Below are positions 1 to 6,143 of a DNA stretch of 6,463 bases, in pieces. The first letter of the stretch is position 1. Each line of letters opens with the position of its first letter. The stretch lies in the NCBI GenBank assembly GCA_030613665.1, contig JAUWLN010000098.1, positions 1-6,463 on the forward strand, in the 5' to 3' direction. The notes under the pieces are model-generated. The model saw nothing but the letters and a program-made list of their open reading frames with translations. It was not told the origin of the DNA and ran no database searches. The position numbers and the translations under genes were made by a program. This stretch comes from Dehalococcoidia bacterium. GTDB taxonomy: Bacteria > Chloroflexota > Dehalococcoidia > Dehalococcoidales > RBG-16-60-22.

Positions 1-783
1 CTTCCACTCTGCTTCCTCTTCCTTTGTTCTGTAAACTCTGGGATCGCTCCGTGAATGTCCGTAATAGCGATATGTCTTACATTCGATCAGGGTTGGACCT
101 TCACCTCCCCTTGCTTTCTTAACAGCCTTCCCGACAGCTTCTTTTACTTTCAGGAGATCCATCCCATCCACAATCTCTGATGGCATATCATATGCCTTTC
201 CCCTCACAGCAATATCTTTTACAGAGCAGACTCTTTTCACAGCACTACTCATACCATACAGATTATTCTCACATATATATATTACGGGTAATTTCCAGGT
301 TGATGCCATGTTAAGTGATTCGTGGAATCCCCCGGTGTTCGAAGCCCCGTCACCGAAAAAGCAGATGGTAACCTGGTCGGTTCCCCTCATTTGAGCGGAA
401 AGCGCGGCCCCGGTGGCAATAGGGATTCCCGAGCCAACGATACCGGCCGCACCCAGTATGCCGATATCGAGGTCGGCGATATGCATGGAACCGCCCTTGC
501 CCAGGCAGTAGCCGGTCTTCTTGGCAAACATTTCCGCCATCATCTTATCGGTTTCACCGCCCTTGGCGATAATGTGCCCGTGTCCGCGATGGGTGCTCAT
601 TATGTAGTCCTCTTTTTTCAGGTGAGCTATTGCCCCCGTAGCCACTGCTTCCTCACCGATATAGAGGTGGACACTGCCGGGAATATTGCCATCGGCAAAC
701 TCGCGGGCAACGCGTTCCTCGAACCGCCGGATGCGGACCATAGTGCGAAACATTAATATCATCTTTTCCTTGTCAATAGCCAT
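1..783 (-). CDS. ThDP-dependent dehydrogenase E1 alpha subunit (pyruvate/acetoin dehydrogenase type), 3' end cut by window
   Basis: I translated this frame by hand; it is open for 261 codons from ATG at 783-781 to the left edge. The family uses thiamine diphosphate to decarboxylate or cleave a 2-oxo acid or acetoin and passes the acyl group to a lipoyl E2 partner in the cytoplasm. Seen: HRGHGH at residues 65-70, GKGGSMH at 95-101, and the ThDP/Mg motif beginning GDGASN at 144 and ending ENN at 172-174. A loop YRYYGHSRSDP at 238-248 matches the E1 alpha phosphorylation-loop region. E1 alpha proteins are usually about 320-330 residues, so some 60-70 residues lie outside the window, and an E1 beta gene would be expected next. 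A purine-rich AAGGGGG precedes the ATG. Whether the substrate is pyruvate, acetoin or a branched oxo acid cannot be decided. Base composition changes sharply at about position 300, near residue 161 (see findings). Confidence 0.93.
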   Translation of the reverse strand, partial: MAIDKEKMILMFRTMVRIRRFEERVAREFADGNIPGSVHLYIGEEAVATGAIAHLKKEDYIMSTHRGHGHIIAKGGETDKMMAEMFAKKTGYCLGKGGSMHIADLDIGILGAAGIVGSGIPIATGAALSAQMRGTDQVTICFFGDGASNTGGFHESLNMASTWKLPVIYICENNLYGMSSAVKRVCSVKDIAVRGKAYDMPSEIVDGMDLLKVKEAVGKAVKKARGGEGPTLIECKTYRYYGHSRSDPRVYRTKEEEAEWK

Positions 784-800
784 AGCTGCCCCCTTATCTA

Positions 801-815
801 ATTAATGAGATTAAT
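801..815. promoter_or_regulatory. Possible operator: ATTAAT-GAG-ATTAAT
   Basis: Two copies of the self-complementary hexamer ATTAAT are separated by GAG, in the leader 18-32 bases upstream of the E1 alpha start codon and downstream of the candidate -10 box at 875-880. The arrangement could be a repressor site. The arms are short and AT-rich, so it could equally be chance. Confidence 0.2.
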
Positions 816-874
816 CATGGGGTATAAGAGCGAATAACGGGGTTAAACACCACATGTTTCAATCCGACCTTACT

Positions 875-905
875 ATTATATAACATCCCTTTTTGAAATA
901 TGAAA
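875..905 (-). promoter_or_regulatory. Candidate promoter for the E1 alpha gene
   Basis: Read on the minus strand, a perfect TATAAT (-10) lies at 880-875. A poor -35 candidate (TTTCAT at 905-900, spacer 19, or TTCATA at 904-899, spacer 18) lies upstream. It sits in the 127-base gap between the upstream short-chain dehydrogenase gene and E1 alpha, about 92 bases before the start codon. The gap is longer than the other spacings within the dehydrogenase cluster, which fits a separate transcription start. The weak -35 keeps confidence low. No intrinsic terminator was seen in this gap, so read-through from the dehydrogenase genes is also possible. Confidence 0.35.
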
Positions 906-910
906 TTCGG

Positions 911-1714
911 TTACCACGACCTTATCGTCTGTGATATACCGCCGTCAACCACCAGGGTGGCTCCCGTGATATACTTCGCCTCGTCGGAGTTAAGAAAGAG
1001 GGCGGCATTGGCGGTATCCCAGCCTTCGCCCTGCTTGCCGGTGGGGCTCATGGCGTCGCGGCGGCGCCACATTTCTTCCACATCGCCTCCCGCCCAGGCG
1101 TCCTTGTTATAGTAATGAGCCTGCGGGGTCTTCATCAATCCGGGAAGGATGACATTGCAGCGAATGCCTTTGTCGGCATACTCGAGGGCGATATCCCTGG
1201 TGAGGGCGATAACCGCTGACTTCGACGAGGCATAGGCGCAGTTGGGCAGGGTAAAGCGAATGGCACCTACCGAGGCGATATTGGTGATGGAGCCGCCTCC
1301 CTGCTTCAACATATGGGGGATGACGTATTTTCCGGTGAGGAACATGCTTTTCACGTTAACCGTCATCACTTTGTCCCAGATATCTTCCTCGGTCTCAACG
1401 ACGCCGCCCCACTGCCCGATGCCCACGTTATTATGCAGAATGTCAATCCGGCCGAACTTCTGAACGCAGGTCTCGACCATCTTCTGGCAGTCGCTTGCTT
1501 TGGAGACATCGGCCTGGAATGTGATGCACTCACCGCCTTCCTGGTCAATCATTTTTTTGGTTTCTTCGGCAGCCTCCAGGTTATAATCAACGGCCATTAC
1601 CCTGGCGCCTTCCCGCGCAAAGACAACTGCCGTCGCTTTGCCGTTGCCCATGCCGGGAAGTACCGAACCTGCTCCGGTAACAATGGCCGCTTTGCCTTTT
1701 AATCTATCTCCCAT
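911..1714 (-). CDS. Short-chain dehydrogenase/reductase (SDR), NAD-type, downstream paralogue
   Basis: This is a cytoplasmic oxidoreductase of 267 residues, the usual classical SDR size, that would interconvert a hydroxyl and a keto group with a nicotinamide cofactor. Seen: a Rossmann start TGAGS at 13-17 continuing to GMGNG at 21-25, Asp43 at the end of the second strand (favours NAD over NADP), NNVG at 95-98, and the catalytic set Asn120, Ser148, Tyr161 and Lys165. PG at 191-192 and VDGG at 256-259 are typical SDR C-terminal features. The start is ATG at 1714-1712, preceded by a strong AGAGGAGG about 6 bases upstream. It begins 21 bases after the stop of the other SDR gene, so the two are almost certainly co-transcribed. 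The proteins are about 70% identical by my hand alignment. The substrate is unknown; a general label such as glucose 1-dehydrogenase would be unsafe. Confidence 0.93.
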   Translation of the reverse strand: MGDRLKGKAAIVTGAGSVLPGMGNGKATAVVFAREGARVMAVDYNLEAAEETKKMIDQEGGECITFQADVSKASDCQKMVETCVQKFGRIDILHNNVGIGQWGGVVETEEDIWDKVMTVNVKSMFLTGKYVIPHMLKQGGGSITNIASVGAIRFTLPNCAYASSKSAVIALTRDIALEYADKGIRCNVILPGLMKTPQAHYYNKDAWAGGDVEEMWRRRDAMSPTGKQGEGWDTANAALFLNSDEAKYITGATLVVDGGISQTIRSW

Positions 1715-1735
1715 TATTAGCCTCCTCTCTGTTCG

Positions 1736-2557
1736 CTATTTCTTATCGGACGGCCATGACCTCTGGGTTTCAGAGAGGCCCCCGTCGACACGCAGGGTCG
1801 TCCCGGTGATGTATTTCGAATCATCGGAAGCCAGGAATAGGGCAGCGTGGGCCACATCCCACGATTCGCCCTGCTTGCCGGTAGGGCACATGGCGTCACG
1901 CCGCTGCCACATCAGCTCAACGCTGCCGTCACCATAGGCGTTCGGGTTGTAGTATTCGACCATCGGGGTCTTCATCATGCCGGGCAAGATGGCGTTGCAG
2001 CGGATGCCTTTGTCGGCATACTGAATGGCCACCTCGCGGGTGAGGGCAATCACTCCGGCCTTGCTCACCGAGTAGGCAAGGGCCGGTGCCGGCTGGCACC
2101 TGATGGCGCTGAGTGAGGCAATATTGATGATAACGCCGCTTCCCTGATTCTCCATGTAGGGTAAAGCATATTTGCAGGTGAGGAACATGCTTTTCAGGTT
2201 AATGGTCATGGTCTTGTCCCAGATTTCCTCCGCCAGTTCTACCGGCCCGGCATAGCCGCCCATTCCCACGTTATTGTGCAGAATGTCGACCCGACCGAAC
2301 TTCTCGACGCAGGTATCTATCATCTTCTGGCAGTCGCTCGCTTTGGAAACATCGGCGTAGAATGAAATGCACGTGCCGCCTTCCTGTTCAATGATGCGTT
2401 TGGTTTCCTCGGCGGCCTCCAGATTGTAGTCGGTCGCCATGATTTTGGCGCCTTCCCGGGCAAAGACAACTGCCGTCGCTTTGCCGTTGCCCGTGCCGGC
2501 CAGGATTGAGCCGGCGCCGGTGATAATGGCCACCTTGTTTTTCAGACGTTCTCCCAT
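1736..2557 (-). CDS. Short-chain dehydrogenase/reductase (SDR), NAD-type, upstream paralogue
   Basis: This is a classical SDR of 273 residues, predicted cytoplasmic. Seen: TGAGS at 13-17 followed by GTGNG at 21-25, Asp43 (NAD preference), NNVG at 95-98, and the catalytic set Asn120, Ser148, Tyr162 and Lys166. PG follows at 192-193 and VDGG at 257-260. The start is ATG at 2557-2555 with AGGTGA three bases upstream. It carries six residues (PSDKK preceded by the shared RSW end, positions 268 onward) that its paralogue lacks. One extra residue just before the catalytic Tyr shifts numbering by one. Differences from the paralogue cluster around 101-109, 131-140 and 154-160, regions that in SDRs often line the substrate pocket. 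The two may therefore use related but different substrates or opposite stereoisomers; that is inference. It follows the zinc dehydrogenase gene by 64 bases. Confidence 0.93.
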   Translation of the reverse strand: MGERLKNKVAIITGAGSILAGTGNGKATAVVFAREGAKIMATDYNLEAAEETKRIIEQEGGTCISFYADVSKASDCQKMIDTCVEKFGRVDILHNNVGMGGYAGPVELAEEIWDKTMTINLKSMFLTCKYALPYMENQGSGVIINIASLSAIRCQPAPALAYSVSKAGVIALTREVAIQYADKGIRCNAILPGMMKTPMVEYYNPNAYGDGSVELMWQRRDAMCPTGKQGESWDVAHAALFLASDDSKYITGTTLRVDGGLSETQRSWPSDKK

Positions 2558-2621
2558 AGCTCACCTACCTTTACCGAGATTGAGGGAATATCGCTTGTTT
2601 TCGTAATATCTGTATCTATTC

Positions 2622-3653
2622 TCAGGGAATCAGCAGCACTTTTCCCGCCTCGCCGCTTTCGGCCATCTTGAAAGCCTGCTCAAATTCAGCCAGCGGGAAG
2701 CGGTGGGTTATAATCGGCAGCGGGTCAAACCGGCCCGTATCCAGCATGGCTCTAAGCTGCCACCATGTTTGCCAGACTTCACGGCCGAACACACCTCGAA
2801 CCGTGGCTTCCTTGAGTATGACATTGAGGTGGAAGTTGAACTCCATTGGCCCCGGGGGGACACCGACCAGGCTTACCCGGCCCTCACGTTTCAGCACGTC
2901 AAAACACATCTGGGTGGCTTCGGGGTGACCGCTGAGCTCAATGGACACGTCCACGCCGAGGCCGTCGGTGGCGTCCTTGATTATCTTGACCGGGTCCTGC
3001 TCCTTGGGATTGATTATGGTAGCATCGGGGAAGAGCTTGCGTGCCATTTCGACCCTTTTGGGTGCCACCTCAATGCCGAACATTTTGGTAGCCCCGAAAA
3101 CCCGGGAGGCGCCGATGGCGAACATGCCAATGGGCCCGCAGCCAAAGACAGCTACGCTTTTGCCGTTAATCGGCCCGGACATAACGCTGTGGACTCCCAC
3201 GCCGACGGGCTCGTGAATGGCGCCGAGTTCGTAAGAAGTACCCGCCGGGTGTTTCCAGCAAACGTGGGCGGGCACGGCCATATACTCGGCAAAGGCACCG
3301 CCGATTGTGTGGCCGAGAAGCCCCATGTTCAGGCAGTTGAGCGCGGCGCTGTTCTGGCAATAATAGCATTCCCCGCAGAAAATATGTGGTTCTGGAGAGA
3401 CCAGGTCGCCCTTTTTCAGGCTGGTCACGCACTCGCCCACTTCTACAACATCGCCGCAGGTTTCATGGCCGACAACAATGGGAAGTTGGCACATTTTCAT
3501 GATATTGGGTGATGAATGATAGGCGTGGATGTCACTGCCGCATATCGTGGTGCCCATAATCTTGACCAGGACATCCTTGGCCCCGATTTTGGGCACATCA
3601 ACATCCCTGTATTCGAATCCAATAGCTTCGCTTGTTTTTACCAGAGCTTTCAT
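2622..3653 (-). CDS. Zinc-dependent medium-chain dehydrogenase, L-threonine 3-dehydrogenase-like
   Basis: This 343-residue protein belongs to the zinc alcohol dehydrogenase family that includes threonine, sorbitol and butanediol dehydrogenases, and oxidises a secondary alcohol with NAD in the cytoplasm. Seen: catalytic-zinc ligands Cys38 (TICGSD) and His63-Glu64 (GHE), with HEPVG at 147-151. Four structural-zinc cysteines lie at 93, 96, 99 and 107. The nucleotide loop GCGPIG is at 171-176, and Glu195 ends the next strand, favouring NAD. The C-terminal third, with GVFGRE at 287-292 and PIITHRF at 313-319, resembles bacterial threonine dehydrogenase as I remember it. No kbl-type partner (2-amino-3-ketobutyrate ligase) is in the window, so true threonine catabolism is not supported. 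The start is ATG at 3653-3651 with AAAGGGG 9 bases upstream. It is probably the first gene of a unit with the two SDR genes. Confidence 0.92.
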   Translation of the reverse strand: MKALVKTSEAIGFEYRDVDVPKIGAKDVLVKIMGTTICGSDIHAYHSSPNIMKMCQLPIVVGHETCGDVVEVGECVTSLKKGDLVSPEPHIFCGECYYCQNSAALNCLNMGLLGHTIGGAFAEYMAVPAHVCWKHPAGTSYELGAIHEPVGVGVHSVMSGPINGKSVAVFGCGPIGMFAIGASRVFGATKMFGIEVAPKRVEMARKLFPDATIINPKEQDPVKIIKDATDGLGVDVSIELSGHPEATQMCFDVLKREGRVSLVGVPPGPMEFNFHLNVILKEATVRGVFGREVWQTWWQLRAMLDTGRFDPLPIITHRFPLAEFEQAFKMAESGEAGKVLLIP

Positions 3654-3714
3654 TTGGGCACGCCCCTTTCCGCATTAAATTTGACCGTCAGGTATTTCAT
3701 TCTGCATTACCCAT

Positions 3715-3773
3715 GAAAAGCCCCCTGTAATTTTCTCTCTCTGATTCATTACAGGGGGTCGAAGTGGCTTTTC
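3715..3773 (-). terminator. Strong stem-loop: intrinsic terminator or leader attenuator
   Basis: An 11-base perfect inverted repeat, CCCCCTGTAAT at 3721-3731 and ATTACAGGGGG at 3748-3758, encloses a 16-base loop. On the minus strand the G-rich arm is followed directly by CTTTTC, a short U tract, as in a rho-independent terminator. A second complementary pair, GAAAAGCC at 3715-3722 and GGCTTTTC at 3766-3773, flanks or competes with the stem. It lies between the stop of the small-gene pair and the zinc dehydrogenase start, so it most simply ends the TRAP/small-gene transcript. If a promoter exists at about 3860 it would instead sit in the leader of the dehydrogenase genes and could attenuate them. 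The U tract is only four bases, so efficiency is uncertain. Confidence 0.6.
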
Positions 3774-3859
3774 GTGTATTCTGATATGCTGGGTTATGAT
3801 AAACTTGGGAAGCAAGGGTATCGCCATCAATCCAGCAATATTAGAACATATCATTTCCC

Positions 3860-3865
3860 ATTATA
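3860..3865 (-). promoter_or_regulatory. Candidate -10 box for the dehydrogenase genes
   Basis: A perfect TATAAT occurs on the minus strand inside the 250-base intergenic region, about 200 bases before the zinc dehydrogenase start. No convincing -35 hexamer was found at a spacing of 15-19 bases, so this would need an activator or be spurious. If used, the transcript would begin near 3853 and include the stem-loop at 3715-3758 in its leader. Confidence 0.25.
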
Positions 3866-3903
3866 CCTTCATATTTTACCGGCGAAGGGTTCATGAAAAA
3901 ATA

Positions 3904-4320
3904 CTATTTCTCGCTCTTGTTCAGGCCCTCGAGCAGTTTATCGGCGGCTTCAATGGCGGACATACCGGGCGTGACGCCCAGTTTCTTGGCTTCCTCATTA
4001 ACCACGGAAATCTGCCCCTGCTCGTAGGTGCTCATTCCGGAGCCGATTTTGGCCGACATCGCCGCCACGGCGGCGGCCGGAATGCCGTGTTCATCGCACA
4101 TCTTGAGGGCGGCGATACCGGCATCGTTCTTACCCATACCGGCATCGTTGCCAATCATGGCGCCGACTTCGTTGTGAATTGTCATCTCCCCGACGTTTAC
4201 CCCGCAGTGGGAGCCGTCAACAAAGACGTCGCCCTTGGTGCTTTCATCCATATCCGCCGCAGAATCAGCAACGACTATTTTGCGGTTTCCCGATTGCTTT
4301 ACTATTTTCTGTATAGCCAA
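3904..4320 (-). CDS. Conserved-looking protein of unknown function, second member of a paralogous pair (TTG start)
   Basis: I do not recognise a named family for this 138-residue protein. It has no signal peptide or membrane segment, so it should be cytoplasmic. Hydrophobic strands alternating with helices, and glycine-rich turns, suggest a compact alpha/beta fold. It is about 50% identical to the product of the gene just upstream. Blocks shared by both are IVVADSA at 15-21, GSHCG at 36-40, GNDAG at 57-61, HGIPAAAVAA at 78-87 and EAADK at 124-128. The invariant Ser, His, Cys and Asp in these blocks could form an active or metal site, but this is inference. The start is TTG at 4320-4318: alignment to the paralogue begins there, an excellent ribosome site lies 7 bases upstream, and the first internal ATG would remove a conserved strand. 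The gap to the upstream gene is 20 bases. It could be an enzyme subunit, possibly heteromeric with its neighbour. Confidence 0.87.
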   Translation of the reverse strand: MAIQKIVKQSGNRKIVVADSAADMDESTKGDVFVDGSHCGVNVGEMTIHNEVGAMIGNDAGMGKNDAGIAALKMCDEHGIPAAAVAAMSAKIGSGMSTYEQGQISVVNEEAKKLGVTPGMSAIEAADKLLEGLNKSEK

Positions 4321-4327
4321 TGTTTTA

Positions 4328-4337
4328 CCCCCTCCCC
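4328..4337 (-). promoter_or_regulatory. Ribosome binding site that fixes the TTG start of the 3904-4320 gene
   Basis: On the minus strand GGGGAGGGGG ends 7 bases before the TTG at 4320-4318, wholly inside the 20-base gap between the paired genes. Its strength and spacing support TTG as initiator, since no ATG or GTG in this frame lies between the upstream stop codon and the conserved region. Confidence 0.7.
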
Positions 4338-4340
4338 TTT

Positions 4341-4763
4341 CTATGTCGCGGTCAAAATTCCTTCCAGCATTTTATCGGCCGCTTCTTTGGCGCTCATGCC
4401 CACCTTAACGCCCATCTTTTGGGCCACACCGTTGGCGGTGGATATGACACCTTCATCATAGGTGGACTGGCCAACGCCGATTTCGGCAGACACGGCGGCC
4501 ACGGCTGCCGCCGGAACCCCGTGTTGGTCAAGAAATGCCAGGCTCGCTACCCCCGCGTTTTCCAAGCCGATGCCGGCATCATTGCCGACTATGCCACGGG
4601 CGCCGTTCGGGAGTATATAGTCGGGAGCGATATTGGCCCCGCAGTGGGAGCCGTTAACGACGATGTCGTTTTTGTTAGCTTCGGAGACCGAGGTTGCGGA
4701 ATCGGCAATGACGATGCGCAGTCCACCAGCCTCCCTCACCACTTTATGCACTTCATGCGTCAT
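4341..4763 (-). CDS. Conserved-looking protein of unknown function, first member of a paralogous pair
   Basis: This 140-residue soluble protein is of no family I can name with confidence. Seen: IVIADSA at 17-23, GSHCG at 38-42, GNDAG at 60-64, HGVPAAAVAA at 81-90, GQSTY at 98-102 and EAADK at 127-131. All of these are shared exactly or nearly so with the following gene, while the N-terminal tip and residues 45-59 diverge. I have an unverified memory of bacterial hypothetical proteins with GSHGG and NDAG blocks in the same order, which would make this a wider family with Cys replacing Gly. The start is ATG at 4763-4761, with GGGAGG 8 bases upstream. It follows the TRAP large permease gene by 45 bases with no terminator seen. 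Co-transcription with the transporter is therefore likely, and a role in handling the imported solute is the natural inference. Confidence 0.9.
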   Translation of the reverse strand: MTHEVHKVVREAGGLRIVIADSATSVSEANKNDIVVNGSHCGANIAPDYILPNGARGIVGNDAGIGLENAGVASLAFLDQHGVPAAAVAAVSAEIGVGQSTYDEGVISTANGVAQKMGVKVGMSAKEAADKMLEGILTAT

Positions 4764-4808
4764 GAACCCTGCCTCCCGTCTCTAAATTAAGGTATCTGGT
4801 ACTGGTTA

Positions 4809-6143
4809 CTAACGTATCATCTGGCTGGGTAACCAGGTAATAATCTGTGGGAAAATTGTGAAGATAGTTAACCCGAGAATAATCAATGCCACATGCGGTA
4901 GTACGCCTTTGACGATATCTCCCATGCTGACACCGAGCTCCGGGGTACAGGCACCGCGGCAGATGAATATTCCGGAGGCGAAAGGCGGTGTCATGAAAGC
5001 CATCTGGAGATTCACGCAGATCATAATGGAGAACCAGAGGATGTCGAAACCGGCTGCCAAGGCAATGGGGGTGATAATGGGCACCATAATATAAACGATG
5101 GCTATCCACTCGATGAACATGCCCATGAGGAAGATGATGAGCATGACGACGGCGAAAACACCCCACTTGCCACCGGGAGCACTCAAAATGATGTTGGACA
5201 TAACCTCACGGCCACCGCCGCCAAGGAAGATGGCACTGAAAGCCACCGCCATGGTAACGATCATGAAGATAAAGCCACAGGCCCGCATGGTGATGAGCGA
5301 AGCCTCTTTCAGGGTGGTAAAGCTGAAACGTCCGTAGGCGATGGTCAATATGGTAGCCATGAAAGCGCCGACGCCAGCGGCCTCGGTGGGGGGTGCGATG
5401 CCGAAGAAGATTACACCCAGTACCGACAGGATGAGAATGGCGACCGGTACAATGGAGGTAATCAGCATCATGGTTTTCTTCATAAACGGCACTTTTCTGT
5501 CTTCAATTGGTACGGCCGGTGCAATTTGCGGCTGGAGATAACTGCGTATAGCAATGTAGATGACGTACAGGCCAGACAGGGTAAATCCGGGTAAAAACGC
5601 GCCGAAGAAGAGCTGGCCCACAGAAATGCCGGCCATTGGCCCGTAAAGCACGAGCATAATACTCGGGGGAATAAGTATTCCCAGACAGCCGCCGGCGGTT
5701 ACGGCGCCGGTGGCCAGGGATTTGCTGTAACCCCGTTTCAACATTGATGGGAGCACTGCCAGCGCCAGCATGGTGATGGAAGCGGCGATGATGCCCACGG
5801 TGGCGGCGATGACGGTGCCCATGAGCACGGTAACGATGGCCAGACCGCCTCGAAAGCCGCCAAGCCACAGGTAAAGGGCATCATATAAGCGTTCCGCTAT
5901 CCCGGAGCGTTCCAGCATCACCCCCATGAAAACAAACAGCGGCACCGCGATGATTATGTAGTTGGTCATGATGCCGTAGATACGGACGTAGATAACGTCA
6001 ATGACCTGGGCTCCGAAAACGAAGAAGCCAACAAACAGAGCCAGACCACCGACGATAAATGCAAGGGGGAAACCGGTGAGAACCCCGATAAAAACACCGC
6101 CTATCATGATGGCGGTGACCATTTCCGGACTTAAATCAATCAT
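4809..6143 (-). CDS. dctM: TRAP transporter large permease subunit (DctM family)
   Basis: This is the main membrane subunit of a tripartite ATP-independent periplasmic transporter. It works with a small DctQ subunit and an external solute-binding protein to import organic acids or similar solutes using an ion gradient. The 444 residues match the family's usual 425-445. The protein is very hydrophobic, with about a dozen membrane segments from residue 8 to 433. Family motifs seen are GFPLAF at 24-29, VPLFVFMG at 67-74, the re-entrant-loop stretch GCLGILIPPS at 152-161 followed by YGPMAG, PPTEAAGVGAF at 251-261, and FMTPPF at 383-388. The ATG at 6143-6141 overlaps the end of the DctQ gene by 8 bases, indicating translational coupling, and AAAGGG lies about 9 bases upstream. 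The solute cannot be deduced, because specificity resides mainly in the binding protein, which is outside the window. Confidence 0.96.
   Translation of the reverse strand: MIDLSPEMVTAIMIGGVFIGVLTGFPLAFIVGGLALFVGFFVFGAQVIDVIYVRIYGIMTNYIIIAVPLFVFMGVMLERSGIAERLYDALYLWLGGFRGGLAIVTVLMGTVIAATVGIIAASITMLALAVLPSMLKRGYSKSLATGAVTAGGCLGILIPPSIMLVLYGPMAGISVGQLFFGAFLPGFTLSGLYVIYIAIRSYLQPQIAPAVPIEDRKVPFMKKTMMLITSIVPVAILILSVLGVIFFGIAPPTEAAGVGAFMATILTIAYGRFSFTTLKEASLITMRACGFIFMIVTMAVAFSAIFLGGGGREVMSNIILSAPGGKWGVFAVVMLIIFLMGMFIEWIAIVYIMVPIITPIALAAGFDILWFSIMICVNLQMAFMTPPFASGIFICRGACTPELGVSMGDIVKGVLPHVALIILGLTIFTIFPQIITWLPSQMIR

Larger units (their letters stand above)
911..2557 (-). repeat. Tandem duplication of an SDR gene
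   Basis: The two adjacent SDR genes align from start to near the end, with about 187 of 267 residues identical by hand count. At DNA level a 33-base stretch is identical at 1617-1649 and 2460-2492, including all synonymous positions. It extends to about 46 bases with one mismatch. The stretch encodes the glycine-rich cofactor loop. The pattern indicates duplication in place, with possible local gene conversion. Confidence 0.8.

Noticed and set aside
322..756. Plus-strand open frame of 144 codons over the left-end gene
   Set aside because: The region encodes an unmistakable E1 alpha protein on the minus strand.
2703..3512. Plus-strand open frame of 269 codons antisense to the zinc dehydrogenase gene
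   Set aside because: The minus-strand frame has all zinc and nucleotide-binding motifs. The plus-strand translation shows no recognisable domain and is a codon-bias shadow of it.
3682..3690. Short palindrome TGACCGTCA between the stem-loop and the zinc dehydrogenase start
   Set aside because: The arms are only four bases and there is no second copy or promoter beside it, so chance is sufficient explanation.
3675..3854. Minus-strand 59-codon open frame in the intergenic region (ATG at 3854-3852, TAA at 3677-3675)
   Set aside because: The ribosome site is weak, it runs through the stem-loop, and the composition is unremarkable. A leader peptide is conceivable but not supported.
3896..3906. 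T-rich run on the minus strand right after the stop of the second unknown gene, considered as a terminator
   Set aside because: No stable GC-rich stem precedes it; only a weak four-base CTCG/CGAG pairing is present. The stem-loop at 3715-3758 is a far better terminator.
3796..4461. Plus-strand open frame of 221 codons crossing the intergenic region and both small genes
   Set aside because: It is antisense to the paralogous pair, whose conservation with each other shows the minus strand is coding. The plus-strand product has no recognisable features.
4320..4790. Plus-strand open frame of 156 codons over the first unknown gene
   Set aside because: It is a shadow of the minus-strand gene, which has a good ribosome site and a paralogue in the neighbouring gene.
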